In this document: in pieces, positions 10,313 to 19,115 of the stretch
Numbering within the stretch: the first letter of the stretch is position 1
Layout: each line of letters starts with the position of its first letter
Assembly: GCF_000971255.1 (NCBI RefSeq)
Contig: NZ_BBMC01000002.1
Location: forward strand, 62,001 to 126,000
DNA: 64,000 bases
Origin: Demequina rhizosphaerae
Lineage (GTDB): Bacteria; Actinomycetota; Actinomycetes; Actinomycetales; Demequinaceae
Reading direction: 5' to 3'
Notes under the pieces: generated by a model
What the model was told of the DNA's origin: nothing
What the model saw: the letters and a program-made list of their open reading frames with translations, nothing else
The model's database searches: none
Program-made: the position numbers and the translations under genes

Positions 10313-11151
10313 GCAGCCTCGTCGAGCAGGGGCGCTGGCGCGCGATCGACGTCGGCGGGGCGCAGCTCGACGTCTGGGAGACGGGCCCGCAGACCGACAA
10401 GCCCCCGGTCGTCCTCATCGGCACCGCGCTCACCGCGGACGAGCTGCTGCCCGTCGCCCGCATCCTCGCCGCCGACCTCGGCCGCGGGATCCTGTCCTAC
10501 CGGCGCCGCGGATACGGCACGGCCGGCTCGGTCGCGGGCGCCGGCTCGATGCGCCTCGACGCGGGCGACCTCGTCGCGCTGCTCGACGAGCTGGAGATTC
10601 CCCGGGCCGTGCTGGTCGGCGTGTCGTACTCGGGCGCGGTCGCGCTGCAGGCCGCCGCGGACCACCCCGACCGGGTCGAGCGCGTGGTCGCGATCGAGCC
10701 GCCCCCGGTCCAGTCGGCGTCCGCGAACGCGTTCCGCGTCGCGAACACGCGCCTGGTGTCGGAGTACGAGCACCTCGGCGCCGCGCGCGCCGCGGACAGG
10801 TTCCTGTCCCGCCTCATGGACCCGCACTGGCGGCTCGACGTCGAGCGGCTGCTCCCCGGCGCGGTCGCGCAGGTCGAGGCGGACGCCGAGACGTTCTTCG
10901 CGGCGGACATCCCCGCGCTGCTCTCGTGGGACTTCGGCGAGGCGGACGCCGAGCGCGTCACCGCGCCGGTGCTGCTGGTGAGCGGCACGGCGAGCGCGCA
11001 CTGGTTCGAGGAGGAGATCGAGGCGATACGCGCGTGGTTCCCGCATGTCTCCCACGTGTCCCTCGCGAACGCCGACCACTCGATGGCGCTCACCCACCCG
11101 ACGGAGGTCGCGACCGCGATCGCGGGGTTCATTCGGGACGTCGCGGACTGA
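10309..11151 (+). CDS. alpha/beta hydrolase
   Basis: A 280-residue alpha/beta hydrolase with nucleophile elbow GVSYSG (about residue 100), an Asp in the segment after VLLVSG, and a C-terminal His in ANADHSMALTHP. It begins in an ATGA overlap with the CoA-binding gene. It resembles broad esterase/lipase-like hydrolases; no substrate can be named. A hairpin follows it at 11167-11194. Confidence 0.8.
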   Translation: MSSLVEQGRWRAIDVGGAQLDVWETGPQTDKPPVVLIGTALTADELLPVARILAADLGRGILSYRRRGYGTAGSVAGAGSMRLDAGDLVALLDELEIPRAVLVGVSYSGAVALQAAADHPDRVERVVAIEPPPVQSASANAFRVANTRLVSEYEHLGAARAADRFLSRLMDPHWRLDVERLLPGAVAQVEADAETFFAADIPALLSWDFGEADAERVTAPVLLVSGTASAHWFEEEIEAIRAWFPHVSHVSLANADHSMALTHPTEVATAIAGFIRDVAD

Positions 11152-11166
11152 ATCGGACGCATCGAC

Positions 11167-11194
11167 CTGCCTGCTATCCCCACAAGTGGGGGCA
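11167..11194 (+). terminator. GC-rich hairpin after the hydrolase gene
   Basis: CCTGC, a short bulge, CCCCAC, a two-base loop, then GTGGGG and GCAGG form a strong hairpin 15 bp past the stop. There is no U-run, which is common for actinobacterial terminators. The arm GTGGGGGCAG also occurs before the CoA-binding gene (about 9747-9757). Confidence 0.5.
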
Positions 11195-11228
11195 GGCGCG
11201 TGTCGGCCCCCGTCACTAGGGTCGAGCC

Positions 11229-11537
11229 ATGCAGGCACTCAAGGACGACATCCACCTCGACCTCGGCGACGAGGACGCGTGGATGTGGATTTGGTTCGTC
11301 GGATGGACCGTCGCGGCCGGAGCGATCGCGGGCAGCGTCTTCACGGACCAGTGGGGCGGGTTCGGCTGGGAGGCGGCCGTCGTGGGCGCGGTGCTCGGCG
11401 CGCTGTCGACGATCCCGCTCATGGTGCTCTTCCGGACGATGCGGGCGCTGGTCGCGAACACGGCCGCGCCGGCCGCGGCGCCGGGGACCGCGGGGACCGT
11501 CGCCGACGACGCCGGCGCGGAGCGCACCGCCCTCTAG
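11229..11537 (+). CDS. small membrane protein of unknown function
   Basis: A 102-residue protein with two hydrophobic spans (about 18-38 and 46-70) and an Ala/Pro/Gly-rich tail. Leaderless start: TAGGGT at 11217-11222 lies six nucleotides before the ATG. No family recognised. A copy of the GGACGATGCG signature lies inside it and another directly after its stop. Confidence 0.65.
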   Translation: MQALKDDIHLDLGDEDAWMWIWFVGWTVAAGAIAGSVFTDQWGGFGWEAAVVGAVLGALSTIPLMVLFRTMRALVANTAAPAAAPGTAGTVADDAGAERTAL

Positions 11538-11579
11538 ACCGCATCGTCCTGCCGCGCCCGCGGCCGTACTCCCTTCCGC

Positions 11580-11603
11580 CTATTTCAGGATTTCCTAAAA
11601 TAG
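11580..11603. repeat. AT-rich palindromic repeat, copy 1
   Basis: Imperfect 24-bp palindrome, CTATTTCAGG then ATTT then CCTAAAATAG, in the gap before sbcD. It is one of four copies in the window (others at 18100, 18183 and 60760), all intergenic and all standing out by AT content in a 72% GC genome. Confidence 0.75.
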
Positions 11604-11700
11604 CGAGGAGCGAGAGCGGTGGCCCGGGCCCACTGCGCCCACCCCAGCCACCGCGCCCACCGCGCCCACCGCTGTCGGCCCCCACCGATACCCTCGCGGC

Positions 11701-12888
11701 ATGCGCCTGCTCCACACGTCCGACTGGCACATCGGCCGCACCTTCCACGGGCACTCGACCGACGAGCACCTCGCGACCGTGCTCGCGGCGATCGCGGACG
11801 CGGTGCGCACGCACCGCATCGACGCGGTCGTGGTCGCCGGGGACGTGTTCGACAGCTCGACCCCCAAGGCCGACGCCTTCACCATGCTCAACCGCGCCCT
11901 GCGCGACATCCGCGAGGCCGGCGCCCAGGTGCTCCTCACCTCGGGCAACCACGACGGCCCCGCGCGCCTGGGCCACATGGCCGACTTTGCCGCGTTCGGC
12001 GGCGTGCACCTCCGCACGCGCCTGCAGGACCTCGCCAGCCCCGTCACGCTCGCCGACGCGCTCGGCGACGTCCTCTTCTACGGCATCCCGTACGTCCACC
12101 CCGAGTTCCTGCGCGCGGCCTTCCCCGGCTTCGACGGCAGCACCCACCAGGACGCGCTCGCCTTCGCCATGGGCCTGATCAGGGACGATGCGGCGGCCCG
12201 GGCGGGCGCGGACGGCACGCCGCGGTACGTGGTCGCCTCGCACTGCTTCGCCTCGGGCGTCTCGGACACGACCGAGGAGTCGGGCCGGGCCGAGGAGCGG
12301 GACATCAGCCGCGGCGGCCTCAACATCGTGGGTCTCGACACGTTCGACGGGCCGGACTACGTGGCGCTGGGCCACATCCACTCGCACGCGACCCTCGCGC
12401 CGCGCATCCGCTACTCGGGCGCGCCGCTGCGGTTCAGCTTCGGCGAGATCTCGGGCACCAAGGGCGCGTGGATCGTGGAGCTCGGCGAGCCGGGGACGGA
12501 GCCGGCCGTCGAGTGGCTCGACCTGCCCACCCCGCGCGCCGCGGTCCGCCTCACGGGCACTCTCGAGTCGCTGCTCGCGCCCGGTGCGCACCCCGACGCC
12601 GAGGACGCCTGGGTCGACGTCGTCCTCACCGACGACCAGCTCCCGCGCGACGCCATGCGCGCGCTGCAGACTCGCTTCCCGCACGCGGTGACGCTCACGC
12701 ATCGTCCCGCCACGCGTCACGACCACGGCGAGGCAACCTACGCCGAGCGGGTCGAGGGCAGGAGCGACCTCGAGATCGTCGACGAGTTCCTCGGCTACGT
12801 GCGCAACGGCGCCGCACTCTCGGAGGCCGAGAAGGGCCTGGTGGCGGACGCCTTGGGCACGCTCGAGGCGAGGGAGGCGACCCGATGA
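11701..12888 (+). CDS. sbcD: nuclease SbcCD subunit D
   Basis: A 395-residue Mre11-type metallophosphoesterase. The metal-binding motifs appear in order: DWHIG (residue 8), GDVFD (about 50), GNHD (about 82), SHCFASG (about 180) and GHIHSH (about 225). With SbcC it forms the ATP-dependent nuclease that opens hairpins and protein-blocked DNA ends during replication and repair. Leaderless: TACCCT at 11689-11694 lies six nucleotides before the ATG. It overlaps sbcC by 4 bp (ATGA). Confidence 0.96.
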   Translation: MRLLHTSDWHIGRTFHGHSTDEHLATVLAAIADAVRTHRIDAVVVAGDVFDSSTPKADAFTMLNRALRDIREAGAQVLLTSGNHDGPARLGHMADFAAFGGVHLRTRLQDLASPVTLADALGDVLFYGIPYVHPEFLRAAFPGFDGSTHQDALAFAMGLIRDDAAARAGADGTPRYVVASHCFASGVSDTTEESGRAEERDISRGGLNIVGLDTFDGPDYVALGHIHSHATLAPRIRYSGAPLRFSFGEISGTKGAWIVELGEPGTEPAVEWLDLPTPRAAVRLTGTLESLLAPGAHPDAEDAWVDVVLTDDQLPRDAMRALQTRFPHAVTLTHRPATRHDHGEATYAERVEGRSDLEIVDEFLGYVRNGAALSEAEKGLVADALGTLEAREATR

Positions 12889-15875
12889 GGATCCTCCGGC
12901 TCGAGCTCGAGGGCTTCGGCCCGTACCTGGACCGCCAGGAGATCGACTTCACCGCCTTCGAGACCGAGGGCCTGTTCGCCATCACCGGCAAGACCGGCGC
13001 GGGCAAGTCGACCATCCTCGACGCGATCTGCTTCGCGCTCTACGACAAGGTGCCGCGCTACGAGAAGGCCGAGCCCGTCCTGCGCAGCCACTTCTGCGGC
13101 GAGGACGACGCGACGTCGGTGACGCTCGACTACGAGCTCGGCACCCTGCAGTACCGGGTGTGGCGCTCCCCCGCGTACGAGCGCGCGAAGAAGCGCGGCA
13201 CGGGCACGACGACGAAGGGCGCGGAGGCGAAGCTGTACGCGCGCCGCGGCGCCGACTGGGAGATCCTCGCCGCCATGCCGCGCGAGGTCGCCGAGCACGT
13301 GGCCGCCACGGTCCCGCTCACCGGCGAGCAGTTCCTCCAGGTGATCCTGCTGGCCCAGGGCCGGTTCGCCGAGTTCCTCAAGGCCGACACGGCCGAGCGG
13401 CGCACGGTGCTGCGATCGCTGTTCGGCACGCGCCGGTTCGAGGACCTCGAGCAGCACATCCGCGAGATCGCGAAGACCAAGCAGGCGGCCGTGGACGCGG
13501 CGGACGCGCAGCTCGCGGGGCTCGTCGAGCGCGCCGCGGCGCTGACGGGCGTGGACGCGCCGCCCGTCGCCGAGCGGGACGCGTTCTGGGACGCGACCGG
13601 CTCCGCGCTCGCCGAGGCCGTCACCCTCGCCACCGCCGCGCGCGCCGAGGCGTCCGCGGTCGCCGACGCGGCCGCCGCGACCCTCAACGAGGCGCGCGAG
13701 GTCGAGCGTGCCCGCGAGCGGCTGAGCCGCGCGCGGGCGACCGTGTCGGACCTCGAGTCGCGCCGCGACGAGCAGTCCGCGCGCGAGGCGCGGGTGGCCT
13801 CCGCGCGCCGGGCGGTCCCGGTGATGGGGCCGATGCGCGAGGCCGAGCGGGCGTCGCGCGCGGCGACCGAAGCGACCGAGGCGCTCGCCCGGGCGCGCGA
13901 GGTCGCGGCCGCCGATGCGGTCGCGAGGCTCGCGTGGCCGGCAGGCGGGCTCGAGACGGCCGGCGAGGACGCGCTGCGCGAGCGCGAGTCGGAGCTCGCG
14001 GGCGAGATCGGCGCGCTGTCGGGCGCGCTCGCCGCCGAGCGGTCGCTCCCCGGACTCGAGACCGCCCACACCCGCGCGACCGAGGACGCGTCGAAGGCGG
14101 CCGGCGCCGTCGCCGAGACCCGTGAGGCGCTGGACGCGCTGCCCGCGCGCGAGACCGAGCTGCGCGCGTCGCTCGAGGCGGCCGGCACGACGGCGGCGCG
14201 GGTCGACGACCTCGCGGGCGCGGTCGAGCGCGCGCAGGCGTCGGTCGATGCGCACGCGACCGTGGGGCGCCTGAGGTCAGGCCTCGACACCGCGCGCGCG
14301 GCGGAGGCCACGGCAGCCGAGTCGCACGCGGCCGCCGCCTCCGCTCATGCCGCGCTCGTGCAGCGACGGCTCCGCTCGCAGGCCGCGCACCTCGCGGCCG
14401 AGCTCGAGGACGGCACGCCCTGCCCCGTGTGCGGCGCGATCGACCATCCCTCCCCCGCCCAACCGTCCGACGACCACGTCACCGACGAGGCCGTGGACGC
14501 CGCCTACGAGTCGCTCCAGGCCGCCGATCGCGTCCTCGCCGGAGCACGCGACGGCCGCGCCGAGGCCGACCGCACCCTCACCGCCGCGCGGGAGAAGGCC
14601 GGCGAGGGCGACGCCGAGTCGGCGGCCTCGACCCTCGAGGCGGCCCGGACCGAGCACGCCGCCGCGCTGGCCGCCGCGTCCGAGCGCGACCGGCTCGCCC
14701 GCGAGCTCGAGGCGCTTGCCAGCCGCGAGGCGACGCTCACCACGCGTCTGGAGGAGCACACCCGCGCCGTCGCTGTGGCGCAGGACGCCGTCACGCGCGC
14801 CGCCACCGAGCTCGCCTCCGCGCGGGAGCTCGCCGCGCATCGTCCCGAGGGCTACGCCACCGTGGCCGCGTACGCCGACGCGCTCACCGCCGCGAAGTCG
14901 CTCCTCGCCCAATTGACCGCCGCCACCGCCGCGGCCGACGACGCCACCGCCGCCCACGCCAACGCGACGGCGGCGCTCGACGAGGCGCTCGCGTCGTCCG
15001 GCCTCGCGAGCCTCGACGAGGTCCGCGAGGCCTCCCTCGACGCCGCCGAGCTCGCCCGCCTCGAGGCGGATGCCGAGTCCCACCGCAGCGGCCTGGCGGC
15101 GGCCCGCGCGGTAGTCGCGGAGCTGGCGGAGCGGGAGCTGCCCGATCAGGTCGCGGACCTCGACGCGCTCGCCGCCGCTGCTGCGGAGGCCGCGACCGCG
15201 CGCGATACCGCGATCGAGGCGGCCACCTCGGCGGCGAGCCGCGCGAACGACCTGGCGAACCTGTCGCGGCAGTACGCCGACCTCGGCGAGTCGACCGCGG
15301 GCGCGCGCGCCGAACGGGACGCGGTCGCGACGCTCGCGGACGCGCTCGAGGGCAAGGCGCCGAACGAGCGGCGGCTGCGGCTGGAGTCGTTCGTGCTGGC
15401 GTCGAAGCTCGAGCGGATCGTGGCGGCGGCGAACACCCGCCTGCGGACGATGTCGAGCGGGCAGTACCAGCTCGAGCACGACGACTCGGCGCAGTACCGC
15501 GGCAAGGAGACCGGCCTCGCGCTGCGGATCGCGGACGCCCACACCGGGCAGGCGCGCTCGACGCGGTCGCTCAGCGGCGGCGAGACATTCCTCGCGTCGC
15601 TGTCGCTCGCGCTCGGCCTTGCGGAGACGGTCACGGCGGAGGCGGGCGGCATCGAGCTGTCGACGCTGTTCATCGACGAGGGCTTCGGCTCGCTCGACGG
15701 CGACACGCTCGAGGTGGCGATGTCGACGCTCAACGACCTGCGCGACTCGGGCCGCACCGTGGGCCTGATCTCGCACGTCGAGGCGATGCACGACGCGATT
15801 CCTGCAAGACTCGAGGTGACGAAGGCGTCGGACGGGTCGAGCCGCGTCGCCGTGAAGGCGGGCGAGGTCGACTAG
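12885..15875 (+). CDS. sbcC: nuclease SbcCD subunit C
   Basis: A 996-residue Rad50-like SMC-type ATPase. Walker A GKTGAGKST lies at about residue 36, a Q-loop in ILLAQGRFAEFLKAD near 155, long Ala/Glu/Arg-rich coiled coils on both sides of a zinc hook CPVCG (about 515), then the signature LSGGETFLASLSLALGLAE and Walker B LFIDEGFGSLD near the C-terminus. Its 3' end is 3 bp from the convergent lipoprotein gene. Complete and of normal length. Confidence 0.96.
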   Translation: MRILRLELEGFGPYLDRQEIDFTAFETEGLFAITGKTGAGKSTILDAICFALYDKVPRYEKAEPVLRSHFCGEDDATSVTLDYELGTLQYRVWRSPAYERAKKRGTGTTTKGAEAKLYARRGADWEILAAMPREVAEHVAATVPLTGEQFLQVILLAQGRFAEFLKADTAERRTVLRSLFGTRRFEDLEQHIREIAKTKQAAVDAADAQLAGLVERAAALTGVDAPPVAERDAFWDATGSALAEAVTLATAARAEASAVADAAAATLNEAREVERARERLSRARATVSDLESRRDEQSAREARVASARRAVPVMGPMREAERASRAATEATEALARAREVAAADAVARLAWPAGGLETAGEDALRERESELAGEIGALSGALAAERSLPGLETAHTRATEDASKAAGAVAETREALDALPARETELRASLEAAGTTAARVDDLAGAVERAQASVDAHATVGRLRSGLDTARAAEATAAESHAAAASAHAALVQRRLRSQAAHLAAELEDGTPCPVCGAIDHPSPAQPSDDHVTDEAVDAAYESLQAADRVLAGARDGRAEADRTLTAAREKAGEGDAESAASTLEAARTEHAAALAAASERDRLARELEALASREATLTTRLEEHTRAVAVAQDAVTRAATELASARELAAHRPEGYATVAAYADALTAAKSLLAQLTAATAAADDATAAHANATAALDEALASSGLASLDEVREASLDAAELARLEADAESHRSGLAAARAVVAELAERELPDQVADLDALAAAAAEAATARDTAIEAATSAASRANDLANLSRQYADLGESTAGARAERDAVATLADALEGKAPNERRLRLESFVLASKLERIVAAANTRLRTMSSGQYQLEHDDSAQYRGKETGLALRIADAHTGQARSTRSLSGGETFLASLSLALGLAETVTAEAGGIELSTLFIDEGFGSLDGDTLEVAMSTLNDLRDSGRTVGLISHVEAMHDAIPARLEVTKASDGSSRVAVKAGEVD

Positions 15876-15878
15876 CGG

Positions 15879-17063
15879 TCACTGACGCAACCGCGAAGCC
15901 CCCAACAGGAGCACGTTGTGGTAGTCGGCGATCGCATCCCACTCAGTATCGGTTGGTTCGTCGTCGGGTTCGATGGTCTCGAGGATCAGAACGACGCCTG
16001 GCCCGTAGGAGACGACGCTCAGGATTCCGTAAACGTCGTTCTCGCCGAATCCGGTCTGATACTTCATCTGCACGACCGTCGCGTCTCCGAACCAGTCGCT
16101 CCAATCGTCTCGCGTCTGCACGGTTCCGAACGTGTCGAAGGCCGAGCCGAAGAGGTCATCGAAGATGTCGATGTACCCGCTCTTCACGTCCACCTGTGTC
16201 GCACGGCGCTCTGTCGCTCGATTCACCAGGCCCGACTCCGGGATCCGCGCGTAGTCGTCCGCGTACAGGTTGAGGAGCCCGTCCCCGTCGAACCAGTCTC
16301 CGGAAGCGGAGAAGCCAGGGGGAAGTCGCACGCTGAACGCCTCACCGACTGCGAGATCGAGGTCCGCGCTCGACGTGTACGCATCGCAAAACGTCGCGTC
16401 CGACGTGAGATACCCCGTGTTGAAGGCGATCGCGCGATCGGCGCCCGAGCCTGACACGTCGGTGTCGAAGAAGTCCTCGGTCCCGTCGAACCGCCCTAAC
16501 TTGACCTGGCCGACGAACGCAGACACCTCGTCGCTCGTCCACAGGTACGACTCCCCGGTCGCATCCGCGGCCTCGCGCACATAGAGGCCAGCCCGGCAGT
16601 CTGCGCGCCATTCCTCCGCGAGCCGATCTGACGCCGGGTCCGCATACACGTTGACGTCCGAGACGTAGTGCGCGTACTCGTGCGCCATGGTCCAACCGAC
16701 CCCGACGGTCGACTGAGAGGCCTCTGCCAGGGACGCTAACGCGGAGGTATCGAGGTACACCACGCGGGTCCCTCCGCAGTAGCTGGTGGCGCCGTGATCA
16801 AGCGTCGTGTCGCAGCCAACTGCAGCATCGGGACGATCCTGTGCGTCCGCCCACGTCAACTCGGCCGGCACGTCGTACACGCCCAGGAAGTAGGCGTCGA
16901 GACCTGGCTCAAGACTGCGGCCGAGAGCGCAAACGGAGTCGGCGCCCCACGTGTCGGAGTCGCCGATCAGGCACTCCGCTGCGTCGGTGTCGTCGCCTGA
17001 TGCGCACGCCGCAAGCACCCATACGGTCGCGACCAGAACCCCAAGACCAGCCCCCCGGTTCAT
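15879..17063 (-). CDS. secreted lipoprotein, zinc-metallopeptidase-like
   Basis: A 394-residue protein with a lipoprotein signal (MNRGAGLGVLVATVWVLAAC, lipobox LAAC), so it is anchored outside the membrane. It holds MAHEYAHYV (HExxH) at about residue 128 and, after a spacer, RLAEEWRADCRAG, the arrangement of neutral zinc metallopeptidases of the YpfJ type (family reads AHEFGHHVQ and ELQADC). Leaderless start: TAGCAT at 17071-17076, seven nucleotides upstream. GC is visibly lower (about 60%) than in its neighbours, so it may be acquired. No signature 10-mers occur in it. Substrate unknown. Confidence 0.7.
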   Translation of the reverse strand: MNRGAGLGVLVATVWVLAACASGDDTDAAECLIGDSDTWGADSVCALGRSLEPGLDAYFLGVYDVPAELTWADAQDRPDAAVGCDTTLDHGATSYCGGTRVVYLDTSALASLAEASQSTVGVGWTMAHEYAHYVSDVNVYADPASDRLAEEWRADCRAGLYVREAADATGESYLWTSDEVSAFVGQVKLGRFDGTEDFFDTDVSGSGADRAIAFNTGYLTSDATFCDAYTSSADLDLAVGEAFSVRLPPGFSASGDWFDGDGLLNLYADDYARIPESGLVNRATERRATQVDVKSGYIDIFDDLFGSAFDTFGTVQTRDDWSDWFGDATVVQMKYQTGFGENDVYGILSVVSYGPGVVLILETIEPDDEPTDTEWDAIADYHNVLLLGASRLRQ

Positions 17064-17212
17064 GAGGCCGATGCTAGGCGATTGCCTGCTAGAAGTGCGA
17101 CAAAACACGCCAAAATGGGCACTTCCTCCGCCGCCTTCTGGAACAGCTCCTCGACGCGGCCATCCGTCCCGAAACCTGCCAGACTCGAGGTGAGGGTCAA
17201 CGGTGACGACGC

Positions 17213-17767
17213 ATGGGCAGGCATCTCTACAGCGACGAGTCGAAGGTCGACGGGTTCCGCTTCGCGGGTGCCGTCGTGGACGAGGACGACCTGCGCCGCC
17301 TCCGCCGCGAGGTGCTGCAGTGGCGGGTCGGCCACGCGCGGCGCTGGCACACGTCGAAGGAGAAGCCCGAGGCTCGCAAGCATGCGCTGCGGCGGCTCGT
17401 GCGGCTCCGGGACCACGTCGACATCGTCATCGTCGAGCACGCCAAGACGCACCCCGAGTACGTGGCGCGCGAGGCGTGCGTGGACGCGCTCGCGCGGTGG
17501 GCGTCGGACCACGGGGTGACGCACTGGACGCTCGAGCAGGACGCCCCGGTCGAGTACCGCGACCGCCAGACCATCGCGATGCTCATGCACACCGGCGAGA
17601 TCCATCGGATGACGTACCGCCACGAGGCCGGCGCCGCGGAGCCCCTGCTGTGGATCGCCGACTTCGCCGCCTGGCTGTGGACCAAGGGCGGGTCGTACCG
17701 GGAGGCGCTGGAGCCCCTGGTGGTGCACCACGAGGTGGTGCGCGAGCCGACGAGGCGGGCGGCATGA
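17213..17767 (+). CDS. DUF3800-like protein
   Basis: A 184-residue protein that begins MGRHLYSDESKVDGFRFAGA, close to the YxDESG start of DUF3800 (RNase H-like fold), and ends with LWIADFAAWLW, matching the ADxxA motif late in that family. Asp and Glu of DES, and Asp of IADF, would be the acidic active-site residues. DUF3800 proteins often ride on mobile or defence islands, but no such genes adjoin it. Start at 17213; no clear Shine-Dalgarno sequence. Confidence 0.55.
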   Translation: MGRHLYSDESKVDGFRFAGAVVDEDDLRRLRREVLQWRVGHARRWHTSKEKPEARKHALRRLVRLRDHVDIVIVEHAKTHPEYVAREACVDALARWASDHGVTHWTLEQDAPVEYRDRQTIAMLMHTGEIHRMTYRHEAGAAEPLLWIADFAAWLWTKGGSYREALEPLVVHHEVVREPTRRAA

Positions 17768-18099
17768 TCCGCTGGAGCGGGGCCGGGGCCGGGGCCGGGT
17801 CCGGGTCCGGTGCCGCGACCGGGGCCGCATCCCGGGCCTTGTCCGGTGCCGGCGCCTGGACCGAAAAGTGCCCGGACAGCGCGAAACCCGGCTGACCAAC
17901 CATCCGGGAGGCTGCCGGGTTCACTGCTCGGAGCTACTGCCCTTCGCTACCTCTATTATCTCATCCCCGCGAGGCCCGGGCAATGGAGGTGGAGCAGGGA
18001 CGATGCGCGCGTCGCGGGGCTGTGCGGAAGCGGCGCAGCGATGCGGGCGTGGCGGAGCGATGCGGGCGTGGCGGCGCGGCGCGCGCTACTTGCTCCGCA

Positions 18100-18123
18100 G
18101 TGTTTTAGGAATTCCTGAAATAG
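18100..18123. repeat. AT-rich palindromic repeat, copy 2
   Basis: GTGTTTTAGG, AATT, CCTGAAATAG: near-palindrome of the same family as the copies at 11580, 18183 and 60760. Confidence 0.75.
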
Positions 18124-18182
18124 CCCGTCCGGGGTGGCGTGCGCCGCGGCGTGTCGGCCGAGAAAGACGTGCCCCCATCCCA

Positions 18183-18206
18183 CTGTTTTAGGAATTCCTA
18201 AAACAG
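18183..18206. repeat. AT-rich palindromic repeat, copy 3 (perfect)
   Basis: CTGTTTTAGG, AATT, CCTAAAACAG is a perfect 24-bp palindrome. Flanks ATCCC and GGGAT extend the symmetry to about 34 bp with one mismatch, so transcripts on either strand could fold into a long hairpin. Confidence 0.8.
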
Positions 18207-18360
18207 CGGGATGCGGGTGCGTCTCCCCGGGGGACACGCCGCGCGCGGAAGCGGACGCGACAACACGCGGCGCCACGCGGGGCCGCGCGCAGGACCGGGC
18301 GCGGCAGAGGACGCGGCTCCACGCGGGGCCGGCCCGCGACCCCCGGCCCCGGCCCCGGCC

Positions 18361-19086
18361 CTACCCCAGCGCCTCGAGGTCGCCGTCGATCACGGGCACA
18401 TGGCGGTGGCCGACGCCCATGGTGTCGGCGTGCGCGAGCGCGCGGGCGCGATGCCCGGCCCACGCGAGCCCGACCGCCACGATCGCCGCCGTCGCCGCCG
18501 CCTCGAGGACCGCCCACGCGAGATGGTGCGGGATCGACACGCTCCACGCGCGCGCCGCCAGCTGCGACGGCGCACCCATCGCGTAGACGCCCCACAGCAC
18601 CAGGGACGATGCGGCGACGCTCACCCACGCAGCCACGCCCGCGGCGAGCACGATCCACCGGTCGCCCGGCGCCTCGCGCCGCCAGCGCGCGACCGCGAGC
18701 AGCACGGCGCGGTAGACGGCCCAGCCGACGAGGACGCCCGCCACGGCCATGATGAGCACGTTCGCCCCGAGCGCGGCCCTGCCGCCGTCGCCGAGGACCA
18801 GCGCCTCGAAGGCGAGCACCCCGGTCATGGTGAGCACGCCCAGCCATGGACCGAGCGCGACGGCGAGCAGCGTCCCGCCGATGACGTGGGCGGTCAGCGT
18901 GCCGCCCATGCCCAGCGGCACGTCGAGCAGGTGCGCGACGAGGACGGCGCCGGCGCCGGCCGCGGCCAGCCCCCAACGCTTCTCGCCCTTGCGCAGCTGG
19001 ACGCCCGCGTACGTGACGGCCCCGACCGCGGCGGTGCCGGTCACCACCAGCGTCACCGGGTCGAGGACCCCGTTCTGGATGTGCAT
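18361..19086 (-). CDS. CbiM/NikM-like ECF nickel/cobalt transporter component
   Basis: A 241-residue polytopic membrane protein starting MHIQNGVLDPVT. The N-terminal Met-His and the following Asn/Asp region match CbiM/NikM, in which His2 is a metal ligand. Hydrophobic spans fill residues 10-190, with a His-rich C-terminal tail (GVGHRHVP). In the family it is the substrate-binding membrane subunit of an energy-coupling-factor importer for Ni2+ or Co2+. Here it ends a minus-strand run of hydrogenase genes, so nickel supply for the [NiFe] centre is the likely job. The energising subunits (CbiQ/CbiO-like) are not in the window. Confidence 0.75.
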   Translation of the reverse strand: MHIQNGVLDPVTLVVTGTAAVGAVTYAGVQLRKGEKRWGLAAAGAGAVLVAHLLDVPLGMGGTLTAHVIGGTLLAVALGPWLGVLTMTGVLAFEALVLGDGGRAALGANVLIMAVAGVLVGWAVYRAVLLAVARWRREAPGDRWIVLAAGVAAWVSVAASSLVLWGVYAMGAPSQLAARAWSVSIPHHLAWAVLEAAATAAIVAVGLAWAGHRARALAHADTMGVGHRHVPVIDGDLEALG

Positions 19087-19115
19087 GACAGTCCCCTTTC
19101 AGGCGGACGCGGCGC

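Larger units (their letters stand above)
17768..18360. other. 593-bp gene-free stretch between convergent genes
   Basis: No convincing coding frame. In order: a run of GGGGCC/GGGTCC repeats (17778-17812), one GGACGATGCG (17998), a 19-bp unit beginning GCGATGCGGGCGTGG repeated in tandem (18038-18075), two AT-rich palindromes 83 bp apart (18100 and 18183), and CACGCGG-containing GC-rich repeats (about 18260-18345). The flanking genes converge on it. Confidence 0.6.

Noticed and set aside
12795-14255. Long antisense frames across sbcC (also 14277-15791)
   Set aside because: Low-complexity Arg/Gly/Leu translations opposite an intact SbcC; shadows of codon bias.
17778-18345. CRISPR-like or satellite repeats in the gene-free stretch
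   Set aside because: Repeats are short, GC-rich and irregular, with no uniform spacers and no cas genes.
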